A stretch of DNA of 64,000 bases from an uncultured Clostridium sp. (GTDB taxonomy: Bacteria > Bacillota > Clostridia > Clostridiales > Clostridiaceae). The stretch spans positions 1 through 64,000 of the forward strand of contig UQBY01000017.1 of the NCBI GenBank assembly GCA_900539375.1, read 5' to 3'. The position numbers were made by a program, and so were the translations under genes. The notes below the pieces were generated by a model. That model saw only the letters and a program-made list of their open reading frames with translations, was not told the DNA's origin and searched no databases. Shown here in pieces: positions 34,254-42,834 of the stretch (position 1 is its first letter; every line of letters begins with the position of its first letter).

Positions 34254-34304
34254 AAGACTATTAAGTAATGGATATAAATTCCATTACTTAAGGTCTTATT
34301 TATT
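34254..34304 (+). terminator. Terminator after ywiB
   Basis: TAAGTAATGGA/TCCATTACTTA (11 bp, 7-nt loop) with outer AAGAC/GTCTT pairing and a short T-rich tail. Confidence 0.88.
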
Positions 34305-34363
34305 AAAAAATTAATTGGTCTAAAGAAAGTATAAAATTTTAGTAAATGTAATCATTTGGAAGT

Positions 34364-34392
34364 TTGCTAAAATAAAGATAAAAAGTTATAAT
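34364..34392 (+). promoter_or_regulatory. Promoter and C-rich leader of rho
   Basis: -35 TTGCTA (34364-34369), 17-bp spacer, -10 TATAAT (34387-34392). The leader runs about 100 nt to the TTG start. From 34401 to 34484 it holds 14 C and only 2 G by my count, unlike the G-rich coding strand around it. Confidence 0.65.
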
Positions 34393-34498
34393 AAATATAA
34401 CATAGTCTTAATATCTCTATATTCATTTCAGTAATATCCAAACTTATTTCAATTTTACATAAATATAAACACAAATACTATTTTGGAGGTGTATTATT

Positions 34499-35884
34499 TT
34501 GACAAAAGAACAATATAATAGTATGACTTTAGTACAGCTAAAAGAAATAGCTAAAGAATTAGGTATTAAAAATATATCTAAGTTAAAAAAAAGTGAATTA
34601 ATAGAAGAAATATCAAAGTTAAAAATAAATAGCATAAATAAAAATGGCGTAATACTTACTGAAAAAATAGCACCTAAAACAGTTCAACCAACAGAAAATA
34701 AAAATATAACAAGTAATAAAAATGAAACAAAAACTGAAAAAAAAGAAGAATTAAAAAATATGATTAATGATTCTAATGGTGCTAGAGGTATATTAGAGAT
34801 ATTAGAAAATAATAGTTTTGGTTTTTTAAGATGTAAAAATTATCTTACAAGTAGCGAAGATATATATGTATCTCCAGCTCAAATAAGAAGATTTAATCTT
34901 AAAACTGGAGATGAAATAATAGGAAAAGTAAGGGAAGCTAAAGAAGGCGAAAAGTTTAAAGCCTTATTATATGTAGAAAAGGTAAATGGAGAACATCCTG
35001 AAAAAGCAATTGGAAGAAAAAACTTTGAAAATCTTGTACCTATATATCCAAATGAAAGAATAAAGTTAGAAACAAGTTCTTCAGATTTATCTTCAAGACT
35101 TATGGATATAATATGTCCAATTGGAAAAGGACAAAGAGGGGTAATAGTAGCACCACCTAAAGCAGGTAAAACAACTCTTTTAAAGAAAATAGCTCAAAGC
35201 ATATCAACTAATAATCCAGAAATTGTATTATTGGTTCTTTTAATTGATGAAAGACCAGAAGAAGTTACAGACATGCAAAGAAGTATAAGTGGAGAAGTTA
35301 TCTATTCTACTTTTGATGAAGAGCCACAAAATCATGCAAAGGTTTCTCAAATAGTTTTAGAAAGAGCAAAGAGAATTGTAGAGCAAGGTAAAGATGTAGT
35401 TATTTTATTAGATAGTTTAACTAGATTATCAAGAGCATATAACTTAACAGTTACTCCAAGTGGAAGAACATTATCAGGTGGTTTAGACCCATCAGCATTG
35501 ATAATGCCAAAAAAATTCTTTGGAGCTGCAAGAAATATAGAAAATGGCGGAAGCTTAACAATATTAGCAACTGCTCTTGTAGATACAGGTTCAAGAATGG
35601 ATGATATGATTTTTGAAGAATTTAAAGGTACAGGAAATATGGAAGTACATTTAGATAGAAAGCTTCAAGAAAGAAGAATATTCCCAGCAATAGATATATA
35701 TAAATCAGGTACAAGAAAAGAAGATTTACTTCTTTCTGAAGATGAAAAAGAAGTAGCATATGCTATAAGAAAACAAATGTACAAAGATGGTAATATAGAA
35801 AATATAACTGAAAATATTATAAATATTTTATCTAAAACTAAAAATAATGAAGAGTTTATAAGAACTTTTCAAAAGAAAAAATAG
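34499..35884 (+). CDS. rho: Transcription termination factor Rho
   Basis: A 461-residue Rho. The N-terminal Rho_N helical domain (LVQLKEIAKELGI) is followed by a Lys/Asn-rich linker (about 50-95), the cold-shock-like RNA-binding domain (GFLRC), and the ATPase with Walker A APPKAGKTTL and Walker B VVILLDSLTRL. The R loop is TVTPSGRTLSGG. It is a hexameric RNA helicase that ends transcription. The start is TTG, 7 nt after GGAGGTG. It converges with rpmE through a shared terminator. Confidence 0.96.
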   Translation: MTKEQYNSMTLVQLKEIAKELGIKNISKLKKSELIEEISKLKINSINKNGVILTEKIAPKTVQPTENKNITSNKNETKTEKKEELKNMINDSNGARGILEILENNSFGFLRCKNYLTSSEDIYVSPAQIRRFNLKTGDEIIGKVREAKEGEKFKALLYVEKVNGEHPEKAIGRKNFENLVPIYPNERIKLETSSSDLSSRLMDIICPIGKGQRGVIVAPPKAGKTTLLKKIAQSISTNNPEIVLLVLLIDERPEEVTDMQRSISGEVIYSTFDEEPQNHAKVSQIVLERAKRIVEQGKDVVILLDSLTRLSRAYNLTVTPSGRTLSGGLDPSALIMPKKFFGAARNIENGGSLTILATALVDTGSRMDDMIFEEFKGTGNMEVHLDRKLQERRIFPAIDIYKSGTRKEDLLLSEDEKEVAYAIRKQMYKDGNIENITENIINILSKTKNNEEFIRTFQKKK

Positions 35885-35889
35885 AAAAG

Positions 35890-35925
35890 AAAAAGGAAAG
35901 ACTAAGTCTTTCCTTAAATTTCTTA
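35890..35925. terminator. Bidirectional terminator between rho and rpmE
   Basis: Perfect inverted repeat AAGGAAAGA...TCTTTCCTT (35893-35915) with a 5-nt loop. The minus-strand side is followed by TTTTTCTTTTC; the plus side by AAATTTCTTA, so it is strongest for rpmE. Confidence 0.85.
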
Positions 35926-36126
35926 CTTAAGATTAAATCTCTTATTGAACTTGTCAACTCTACCGCCAACATCAATGATTTTTTGCTTACCAGTGAAGAA
36001 TGGGTGGCACTTAGAGCATATTTCTACTTTTAGTTCATCTTTAACAGAACCTGTTACAAAAGTATTTCCACATGCACACTTAACTACTGCTTCATGGTTA
36101 TAATTTGGATGTATGCCTTGTTTCAT
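35923..36126 (-). CDS. rpmE: Ribosomal protein bL31
   Basis: 67 residues, MKQGIHPNYN start, with the zinc-binding Cys set of the C+ form: KCACGNTF and CSKCHPFFTGKQK. It bridges the 30S and 50S subunits in the ribosome. ATG 36126 is chosen, 6 nt after GAGGTG; an in-frame TTG further upstream overlaps that site. It has its own strong promoter. Being the zinc form, it may serve as a zinc store; no C- paralog is visible in the window. Confidence 0.96.
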   Translation of the reverse strand: MKQGIHPNYNHEAVVKCACGNTFVTGSVKDELKVEICSKCHPFFTGKQKIIDVGGRVDKFNKRFNLK

Positions 36127-36185
36127 TAATTTCACCTCTTTCAATAAAAATCTTCAAAACGAAAATTTATTTAAACAACTATTAT

Positions 36186-36214
36186 AATATAGCATACAAG
36201 TTAATTACAGTCAA
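36186..36214 (-). promoter_or_regulatory. Sigma-A promoter of rpmE
   Basis: On the minus strand -35 TTGACT (36214-36209), 17-bp spacer, -10 TATATT (36191-36186). Confidence 0.8.
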
Positions 36215-36390
36215 TATAAGTATGAAATAAAAAATATGTGTAAAATAAAAATTTCTTTTTATGTAAAAAATATAATGTTATAATAAAAAATCATACTATC
36301 TCTTTTAGTAGCTTTAAGAAAGGTTGATATAATAGTAAAAAAAGAGGATAATGTAAAAGAAAAAGTAATTTGTAAAGGTGTGTGAGAATT

Positions 36391-37356
36391 TTGAAAAAGT
36401 GTAATGTGGGAGGTCAGGCAATTATAGAAGGCGTAATGATGAAGGGCGCTAAATGTACTGCAATGGCTGTAAGAAAGCCAAATGGAGAAATAGAAATTAA
36501 AAGGGAAGAAAATAAGTCTATAATAAAAAAATATAAGTTTTTAAATGTACCTTTTGTAAGAGGAATATTTGTATTAATAGAATCTCTTATATCTGGTATG
36601 AAAGCATTAAATTATTCTGCAAGTTTTTTTGATGATGAAGAGGAAGAAAACTCAGAACCTTCTAAATTTGATATTTGGGTAAATAGCAAATTTGAAAAGT
36701 TAGAGAAAAAGTTTGGAGAAGAAAAAATAATGAATGCTATATCTGGTGTTTCCATTGCAATAGGAGTATTAATGGCAGTAGTATTATTTATGATTATTCC
36801 TACTTTTATAGCATCATTTTTTAAAGGATTTGTTCAAAATGCAATAATACTTAATTTTATAGAGGGAGTTGTAAAGGTAGCAATTTTAATTACATATATG
36901 TGGTTAATAGGAAAAATGGATGATATGAATAGAATGTATAAATATCATGGTGCAGAACATAAAACTATATTTTGTTATGAAAATGAAAAACCATTAACAG
37001 TTGAAAATGTTAAAGAGTTTACAAGATTTCATCCAAGATGTGGAACTAACTTTTTATTTTTAACAATGTTTGTAAGTATAATAGTATATGCTTTTACTGG
37101 TTGGGGAAGTATAGTTCAAAGAGTAATATTTAGAATAATTTTACTTCCAATTGTTGCAGGAATAACTTATGAAGTAATAAGATGGCTTGGAAAAAATAAT
37201 AGTAAATTTGCAAAAATAGTTGCATATCCAGGGTTAAAGCTTCAAGAATTAACTACAAGAGAGCCAGATGCAGACCAAATAGAAGTGGCAATAGCATCAT
37301 TAAAAGCAGCAGAAGGAATTGATGAAAAAGAAGTTTCAGAAAAAGAGTGTATTTAG
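36391..37356 (+). CDS. yqhQ: YqhQ/DUF1385 family membrane protein
   Basis: About 321 residues of the DUF1385 family. NVGGQAIIEGVMM opens it, followed by several membrane segments (about 60-75, 125-150, 155-180, 215-245) and the conserved KYHGAEHKTIFCYE and RFHPRCGTNFLF. The His/Cys-rich blocks suggest a metal site, but the activity is unknown. The start is probably TTG 36391, about 10 nt after AAAGGTG; GTG 36382 is too close. It precedes prmC, an arrangement common in Clostridia. Confidence 0.85.
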   Translation: MKKCNVGGQAIIEGVMMKGAKCTAMAVRKPNGEIEIKREENKSIIKKYKFLNVPFVRGIFVLIESLISGMKALNYSASFFDDEEEENSEPSKFDIWVNSKFEKLEKKFGEEKIMNAISGVSIAIGVLMAVVLFMIIPTFIASFFKGFVQNAIILNFIEGVVKVAILITYMWLIGKMDDMNRMYKYHGAEHKTIFCYENEKPLTVENVKEFTRFHPRCGTNFLFLTMFVSIIVYAFTGWGSIVQRVIFRIILLPIVAGITYEVIRWLGKNNSKFAKIVAYPGLKLQELTTREPDADQIEVAIASLKAAEGIDEKEVSEKECI

Positions 37357-37364
37357 GAGGAAAA

Positions 37365-38219
37365 ATGAATATAGGTTCTTTATTAAATTTATCTACTAAA
37401 ATGCTTAATTCAAAAAATATAGATACAGCAAGATTAGATTCTCAACTTATATTAGGAAAGGTATTAAATAAAGATAAAATTTATTTAATAGTAAATAGTA
37501 ATGAAGAAGTAGAAGAAAAGGATAAAGAGGAATTTTTAAAACTTATAAATAAAAGAATGGAAAATATGCCTGTAAGATATATTTTAGGAGAAGTAGATTT
37601 TATGGGACTAGATTTTTATATAGAAGAAGGGGTTCTTATTCCTAGAAGTGATACTGAGGTTTTAGTAGAGGAAGTCTTAAAAATTATAGATAAAGACAAA
37701 GAATTAAAAGTTTGTGATTTATGTTCAGGAAGTGGGGCAATAGGAATTTCTCTTGCACATTATAGAAAAAATATAATGGTAGATTTAATTGACTTTTATG
37801 AAAAGCCAGAAAAGATTTCTAAAAAAAATATTGTTAGAAATAATTTAGAAAATAAAGTAAAATTCATAAAAAGTGATTTGCTTAAAGAGCCTATAAAAGA
37901 GCTAAAAAAATATGATATTATTGTTTCTAACCCTCCATATATAAAAGAAGATGTAATAGATACTCTTATGAATGATGTAAAAAACTATGAGCCAAGAACT
38001 GCTTTAAGTGGAGGCCATAGTGGATTAATTTTTTATGAAAGAATAGTAGAAGAAAGCAAAAAAGCTTTAAAAGAAAATGGAATACTAGCTTTTGAAATAG
38101 GATATGATCAAGGTGTTTCTGTAAGTAATATTATGAAAAACAGTGGATACATAGATATAAACGTAGTGAAAGACTTGGCAGGATTAGACAGAGTAGTAAT
38201 TGGAAGGTTTTCACCTTGA
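37365..38219 (+). CDS. prmC: Release factor glutamine methyltransferase PrmC
   Basis: About 284 residues. N-terminal helical domain (1-85), then a class I SAM methyltransferase: VCDLCSGSGAIGISLA is motif I and IVSNPPYI is the NPPY catalytic motif that methylates Gln. It modifies the GGQ Gln of release factors; prfA follows 62 nt downstream. ATG 37365 is set by TAGGAGG 4-5 nt upstream. It overlaps yqhQ in its longer reading, but not with this start. Confidence 0.94.
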   Translation: MNIGSLLNLSTKMLNSKNIDTARLDSQLILGKVLNKDKIYLIVNSNEEVEEKDKEEFLKLINKRMENMPVRYILGEVDFMGLDFYIEEGVLIPRSDTEVLVEEVLKIIDKDKELKVCDLCSGSGAIGISLAHYRKNIMVDLIDFYEKPEKISKKNIVRNNLENKVKFIKSDLLKEPIKELKKYDIIVSNPPYIKEDVIDTLMNDVKNYEPRTALSGGHSGLIFYERIVEESKKALKENGILAFEIGYDQGVSVSNIMKNSGYIDINVVKDLAGLDRVVIGRFSP

Positions 38220-38281
38220 TTAAATAGAAAACTATATGATATAATAATTAAATGTGAAAAAATAAATTACGGAGTGATAAC

Positions 38282-39364
38282 ATGTTATTAGATAAATTAG
38301 CATTTATAGAAAATAAATATGATGAATTATCTGTAAAAATAAGCGATCCTTCTATAATGGCAAACCAAAATGAATGGAGAAAGCTATGTAAGGAACATGC
38401 TGAATTAGAAGTTATAGTTAATGCATATAGAGAGTATAAGAAAGTTGTAGAAGATTTAGAAGCAGATAAAGAAATGCTTCATGAAGAAACAGATAAAGAA
38501 ATGAAGGAAATGCTTCATGAAGAAATATCTGATTTAACTGAAAAAGAAAAAGAATTAGATAAGCAAATACAAATATTATTATTACCAAAAGACCCTAATG
38601 ATGATAAGAATGTTTTTGTAGAAATAAGAGGTGGTGCAGGTGGTGAAGAAGCTGCTTTATTTGCATCAAATTTATTTAGAATGTATACAAGATATGCAGA
38701 AAACAACAGATGGTCAGTTGAAGTTATGAGCTTAAACGAAACTGATATTGGTGGAATAAAAGAAGTTGTATTTATGATAAAGGGTTCAGGAGCTTATTCA
38801 AAGCTTAAATATGAAAGTGGAGTTCATAGAGTACAAAGAGTTCCAGATACAGAATCAAGTGGAAGAATACATACATCCACAGCTACAGTAGCAGTTCTTC
38901 CAGAAGTAGATGATGTAGATATAGAAATAAATGAAAAGGACTTAAAAATAGATGTATTTAGAGCTTCTGGTAATGGAGGACAATGTGTTAATACTACAGA
39001 TTCAGCTGTTAGAATGACTCATATACCTACAGGATTAGTAGTTTCATGTCAAGATGAAAAATCACAGTTAAAAAATAAAGAAAAAGCTTTAAAAGTATTA
39101 AGAGCAAGACTTTATGAACAAGCAGAAGCTGAAAGAGCTGCTGGAATAGCTGAAGATAGAAAGAGCCAAGTTGGAACTGGGGATAGAAGTGAAAGAATAA
39201 GAACATATAACTATCCACAAGGAAGAGTTACTGATCATAGAATAGGATTAACTTTATATAAACTTGAATCTTTCTTAGATGGAGATTTAGACGAAGTTAT
39301 AAATGCATTAATTACTGCAGATCAAGCAGAAAAGATGAAGAACATGGGAAATATAGATATGTAA
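38282..39364 (+). CDS. prfA: Peptide chain release factor 1
   Basis: A 360-residue RF1. The GGQ peptidyl-tRNA hydrolysis motif is in ASGNGGQCVNTTDS, and the codon-recognition PxT block is VPDTESSGR (PDT). It ends translation at UAA and UAG. Length is standard. A repeated EMLHEE in the N-terminal helical domain looks like normal heptad-type sequence, not an insertion. ATG follows CGGAG at good spacing. Co-transcribed with prmC, its modifying enzyme. Confidence 0.96.
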   Translation: MLLDKLAFIENKYDELSVKISDPSIMANQNEWRKLCKEHAELEVIVNAYREYKKVVEDLEADKEMLHEETDKEMKEMLHEEISDLTEKEKELDKQIQILLLPKDPNDDKNVFVEIRGGAGGEEAALFASNLFRMYTRYAENNRWSVEVMSLNETDIGGIKEVVFMIKGSGAYSKLKYESGVHRVQRVPDTESSGRIHTSTATVAVLPEVDDVDIEINEKDLKIDVFRASGNGGQCVNTTDSAVRMTHIPTGLVVSCQDEKSQLKNKEKALKVLRARLYEQAEAERAAGIAEDRKSQVGTGDRSERIRTYNYPQGRVTDHRIGLTLYKLESFLDGDLDEVINALITADQAEKMKNMGNIDM

Positions 39365-39375
39365 CATAAAAATAG

Positions 39376-39408
39376 GCCTTGCATTAAAGAATGTAAGGCT
39401 TTTCTTTT
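39376..39408 (+). terminator. Terminator after prfA
   Basis: GCCTTGCATT/AATGTAAGGC (10 bp with one G-U, 4-nt loop) followed by TTTTCTTTT. It is probably partial, because the next gene starts 17 nt later without a clear promoter. Confidence 0.8.
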
Positions 39409-39425
39409 AACTGGAGGGCTTATTA

Positions 39426-40013
39426 ATGGATATATATAAGGCTATAAAAGTGGAAAAAAAGTCTTTAAAGAGATTTTATAGGCTAATGATAATATTATTT
39501 ATAGGATTGCCCCTTTCAGTATATTTAACAGGAGTAAAATCAATATTTTACTTAGTTTATTTGTTAATAATAGAACTTTTGATTATTGCTGCAGTTATAA
39601 ATAAGTTAAATTATTATTCATTAAAATATAACTATAATGCAAATAAACTTAATATAACAAATGGATTGTTTGCTAATAATAGTTTAATTTTATGTGATAA
39701 AGTAGTTTTAGTTCATACAGAAAAAATGGAAAGTGATATGGAAATAATTATAATAAGTACTATGAGTTTTAGAAATAAAAGTTTAAGACCCATAGTAAAG
39801 GGCTTTTTAAAAAAATATCCTAAAGTACAGGAAGAACTTAAAAAAGTATCAAACTATGATAATCAGAAAAAATATTATTTTCAAATTATAAGAAAGGGAG
39901 GATTAAGTAAATATTTATTATTAGATACTATATATAAAAATTGCGTTAAAGCTATTTATACAAATGATTGTATTGAAAATATAAAAATAGCAAGAGGACA
40001 GATTTTAGTATAA
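39426..40013 (+). CDS. Two-TM membrane protein with PH-like C-terminal region, unassigned
   Basis: 195 residues. A basic N-terminus is followed by two hydrophobic helices (about 18-38 and 41-61) and a soluble region of beta-rich look (NKLNITNGLFANN, VVLVHTEKM) that recalls membrane-proximal PH-like domains. No catalytic motif is seen. It sits between prfA and the TC-AMP synthase gene (15-nt gap), so it may share their mRNA. Function unknown. Confidence 0.7.
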   Translation: MDIYKAIKVEKKSLKRFYRLMIILFIGLPLSVYLTGVKSIFYLVYLLIIELLIIAAVINKLNYYSLKYNYNANKLNITNGLFANNSLILCDKVVLVHTEKMESDMEIIIISTMSFRNKSLRPIVKGFLKKYPKVQEELKKVSNYDNQKKYYFQIIRKGGLSKYLLLDTIYKNCVKAIYTNDCIENIKIARGQILV

Positions 40014-40028
40014 AAAGGAAGGATTATT

Positions 40029-41078
40029 TTGGAAACTGAAATAGAATTAATCAAAGATATTAATAAAGATAATTATCTTATAGAAAAAGCAGCAAAAGTG
40101 ATAAAAGATGGAGGAATTGTGGCATTTCCTACAGAAACTGTTTATGGACTAGGAGCTAATGCATTAAATGAAGAGGCAGTAAAGAAAATATTTGAAGCTA
40201 AAGGAAGACCACAGGATAATCCATTAATAATTCATGTTTCAAATAAAAATCTAGATAAATATGTTAAAGATATACCAGAATGTGCAAAAATAATGATGGA
40301 AAAGTTTTGGCCAGGACCACTTACAATAATTTTAAATAAAAAGGATATAATTCCAAATGTAACAAGTGCAAATTTAGAAAGTGTAGGTGTAAGAATGCCA
40401 AGGGAGCCTATTGCATTAAAGTTAATAGAAATGTGTGGAGTACCAATAGCAGCACCTTCAGCTAATATAAGTGGAAGACCTAGTCCAACTGATGTGGAAA
40501 GATGTATAGAAGATTTAAATGGAAGAGTAGATTTTATACTTGGAGGAAACAAGAGTAAAGTTGGAGTTGAATCAACTATTGTAGATTGTACTGTAAATCC
40601 TCCAGTTATTTTAAGACCAGGAGGAATTACTCTTGAAATGCTTAAAGAAATAGACCCTAAAATAGAGATAGATAAAGCTATATTATCAAAACCAACAGAA
40701 GATTTTAAACCAAAGGCTCCTGGAATGAAGTATAGACATTATGCTCCAAAGGCAAAGGTTAGAATAGTTTTAGGAGAAAATAAAAAAGTAGTTGAAAAAA
40801 TCAATGAAATGATACACAATTATATAGAAGAAGGTAAGCGTGTAGGGGTGCTTGCTTCAGAAGAAAATAATAAAAAATATATAAGTAAAGATGTAATAAC
40901 ATTAGGAAGTAGTAAAGATTTATCCATAGTAGCTCAAAATTTATTTGAAGCTTTAAGAAGTTTTGATGATAAGGGTGTGGATATAATTTTATCTGAGGCC
41001 TTTGAAGAAAAAGGCATTGGAATTGCTGTTATGAACAGATTAAAAAAAGCAGCAGGATATGATATAACTAACATTTAA
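40029..41078 (+). CDS. tsaC: L-threonylcarbamoyladenylate synthase (Sua5/YwlC type)
   Basis: A 349-residue Sua5-type protein. The YrdC domain (about 1-205) shows GGIVAFPTETVYGLGANA, KGRPQDNPLI and PSANISGRPSPT. A linker and the C-terminal Sua5 domain (about 230-349, APGMKYRHYAPKA) follow. It makes TC-AMP from Thr, bicarbonate and ATP, the substrate of TsaD encoded at 13.2 kb. The start is TTG, 8-9 nt after AAGGAAGGA. The next gene, rpiB, begins 21 nt later. Confidence 0.95.
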   Translation: METEIELIKDINKDNYLIEKAAKVIKDGGIVAFPTETVYGLGANALNEEAVKKIFEAKGRPQDNPLIIHVSNKNLDKYVKDIPECAKIMMEKFWPGPLTIILNKKDIIPNVTSANLESVGVRMPREPIALKLIEMCGVPIAAPSANISGRPSPTDVERCIEDLNGRVDFILGGNKSKVGVESTIVDCTVNPPVILRPGGITLEMLKEIDPKIEIDKAILSKPTEDFKPKAPGMKYRHYAPKAKVRIVLGENKKVVEKINEMIHNYIEEGKRVGVLASEENNKKYISKDVITLGSSKDLSIVAQNLFEALRSFDDKGVDIILSEAFEEKGIGIAVMNRLKKAAGYDITNI

Positions 41079-41099
41079 ATTTTTGGAGGTTAAGTAATT

Positions 41100-41549
41100 A
41101 TGAAGATAGCATTAGGATGCGATCATGGTGGAATTAATTTAAAAAAGGAAATAGCTAAATACTTAGAAAGTGAAGGATATGAATTTAAAGATTTTGGAAC
41201 ATACACTACAGATTCTTGTGATTATCCAGATTATGCTCTTCCAGTAGCAGAAGCTGTTGCAAATAAAGAATTCGATTTTGGAATACTAATTTGTGGAACA
41301 GGAATTGGAATTGGAATTGCTGCAAATAAAGTTCCAGGAATAAGAGCTGCATTATGTTCTGATACATTTAGTGCTCATGCAACAAGACAACATAATGATG
41401 CTAATATTTTAACAATGGGAGAAAGAGTAGTTGGTCCAGGTCTTGCTATAGATATAGTAAAAACATTTTTAAATTCTTCATTTGAAGGAGATAGACACAT
41501 AAAAAGAATAAATAAAATTACTGAAATTGAGAAAAAATATAATAAATAA
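41100..41549 (+). CDS. rpiB: Ribose 5-phosphate isomerase B
   Basis: 149 residues of the RpiB/LacAB family. GCDHGGINLK, the catalytic Cys in FGILICGTGIGIGIAANK, and AALCSDTFSAHATRQHNDAN are present. It interconverts ribose 5-phosphate and ribulose 5-phosphate. upp follows after 22 nt, which is logical because PRPP comes from ribose 5-phosphate. ATG follows TTGGAGGT. Confidence 0.95.
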   Translation: MKIALGCDHGGINLKKEIAKYLESEGYEFKDFGTYTTDSCDYPDYALPVAEAVANKEFDFGILICGTGIGIGIAANKVPGIRAALCSDTFSAHATRQHNDANILTMGERVVGPGLAIDIVKTFLNSSFEGDRHIKRINKITEIEKKYNK

Positions 41550-41571
41550 TAATCTTACGGAGGACATAAAA

Positions 41572-42207
41572 ATGGGAAAAATAGTAGAAATGAATCACCC
41601 ATTAATTCTACATAAATTATCTATAATAAGAAAAAAGGAAACTAGCACTAAGGATTTTAAACAATTAGTAAATGAAGTTGCTATGCTTATGGCTTATGAA
41701 GTAACAAAAGATTTTGAACTTGAAGATGTTGAAATAGAAACTCCAGTATGTAAAACAACTTGCAAAATGTTAAAAGGTAAAAAGACAGCAATAGTTCCTA
41801 TATTAAGAGCAGGACTTGGAATGGTAGATGGAATGCTTGAAATTATGCCATCAGCTAAAATTGGTCATATAGGGTTATATAGAGATGAAGAAACATTAAA
41901 ACCAGTAGAATATTTTTGTAAGCTTCCTAAAGATATTGGAGAAAGAGAGATAATTGTAGTTGATCCAATGCTTGCAACAGGTGGCTCAGCTATTGATGCA
42001 TTAAATATGCTTAAAGAAAAAGGAGCTAAAAAGCTTAAGTTTGCATGTCTTATTGCAGCACCAGAAGGAGTAGAAGCACTTAAAGCCGCTCATCCAGATG
42101 TAGATGTATATATAGGAAATATAGATGAAAAATTAAATGAAAATGGATATATAGTGCCAGGTCTTGGTGATGCTGGAGATAGATTATTTGGAACATTTGA
42201 AGAATAG
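41572..42207 (+). CDS. upp: Uracil phosphoribosyltransferase
   Basis: About 211 residues. The PRPP-binding loop is VVDPMLATGGSA, and the uracil-binding C-terminal block is GYIVPGLGDAGDR. MNHPLILHKLS is the typical opening. It salvages uracil to UMP using PRPP. ATG 41572 is set by CGGAGG 8 nt upstream; a longer in-frame start overlaps rpiB and is rejected. A strong terminator follows. Confidence 0.97.
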   Translation: MGKIVEMNHPLILHKLSIIRKKETSTKDFKQLVNEVAMLMAYEVTKDFELEDVEIETPVCKTTCKMLKGKKTAIVPILRAGLGMVDGMLEIMPSAKIGHIGLYRDEETLKPVEYFCKLPKDIGEREIIVVDPMLATGGSAIDALNMLKEKGAKKLKFACLIAAPEGVEALKAAHPDVDVYIGNIDEKLNENGYIVPGLGDAGDRLFGTFEE

Positions 42208-42211
42208 TTAT

Positions 42212-42253
42212 AAAGAAAAAAGTCAGAAATTTAATTTCTGGCTTTTTTCTTTT
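42212..42253 (+). terminator. Terminator of upp
   Basis: A long stem (42212-42230 with 42234-42252) of the form AAAGTCAGAAAT/ATTTCTGGCTTT with one G-U and a very short loop, ending in a T-rich tract. Confidence 0.9.
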
Positions 42254-42323
42254 AAAAATATTGGAGATAGTACAAGATAAGTATATAATATATTTAATCT
42301 TGTAATTTTTTTTGGAGGAAGTT

Positions 42324-42818
42324 ATGAATAGAAGAGATAAAGATAATTACTATTTAGATATTGCAGAAACAGTATCAGAAAGAGGGACCTGTATAAGAAG
42401 AAATTATGGTTCAATAATAGTAAAAAATGATGAAATTATATCTACTGGATATACAGGAGCACCAAGAGGAAGACAAAATTGTATTGATAGAAAAGTTTGT
42501 ATAAGAGAAGAATTAAAGGTGGCAAGGGGAACTCATTATGAGTTATGCAGAAGTGTACATAGTGAAGCAAATGCAATAATAAGTGCATCAAGAAGAGATA
42601 TGATAGGTGCAACTTTATACTTAGTTGGAAAAGATGCAAAGACAAAAGAATATATTCAAAATGCTAATTCTTGTTCAATGTGCAAAAGAATGATAATAAA
42701 TTCAGGAATAGAAAAGGTTGTTATAAGAGATAGTAAAAATGAGTATAGAACAATATATGTAAAAAGCTGGATTGAAGAGGATGATTCTATAATGATGGTA
42801 AAAGAATTAGGATATTAA
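42324..42818 (+). CDS. dCMP deaminase (ComEB-like)
   Basis: About 164 residues of the cytidine/deoxycytidylate deaminase family. The zinc site is CRSVHSEANAI (His and Glu) with SCSMCKRM (two Cys). It supplies dUMP for thymidylate synthesis. ATG 42324 follows TTTGGAGGAAG; an in-frame start 12 nt earlier would lie in the T-rich run. It lies 16 nt before wecB, so the pair is co-transcribed. Confidence 0.92.
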   Translation: MNRRDKDNYYLDIAETVSERGTCIRRNYGSIIVKNDEIISTGYTGAPRGRQNCIDRKVCIREELKVARGTHYELCRSVHSEANAIISASRRDMIGATLYLVGKDAKTKEYIQNANSCSMCKRMIINSGIEKVVIRDSKNEYRTIYVKSWIEEDDSIMMVKELGY

Positions 42819-42834
42819 GCAAGGAGGAAAAACT

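Noticed and set aside
38466..38530. In-frame duplication in prfA (EMLHEE twice)
   Set aside because: The protein has normal RF1 length and the helical domain is naturally repetitive, so an insertion is not supported.
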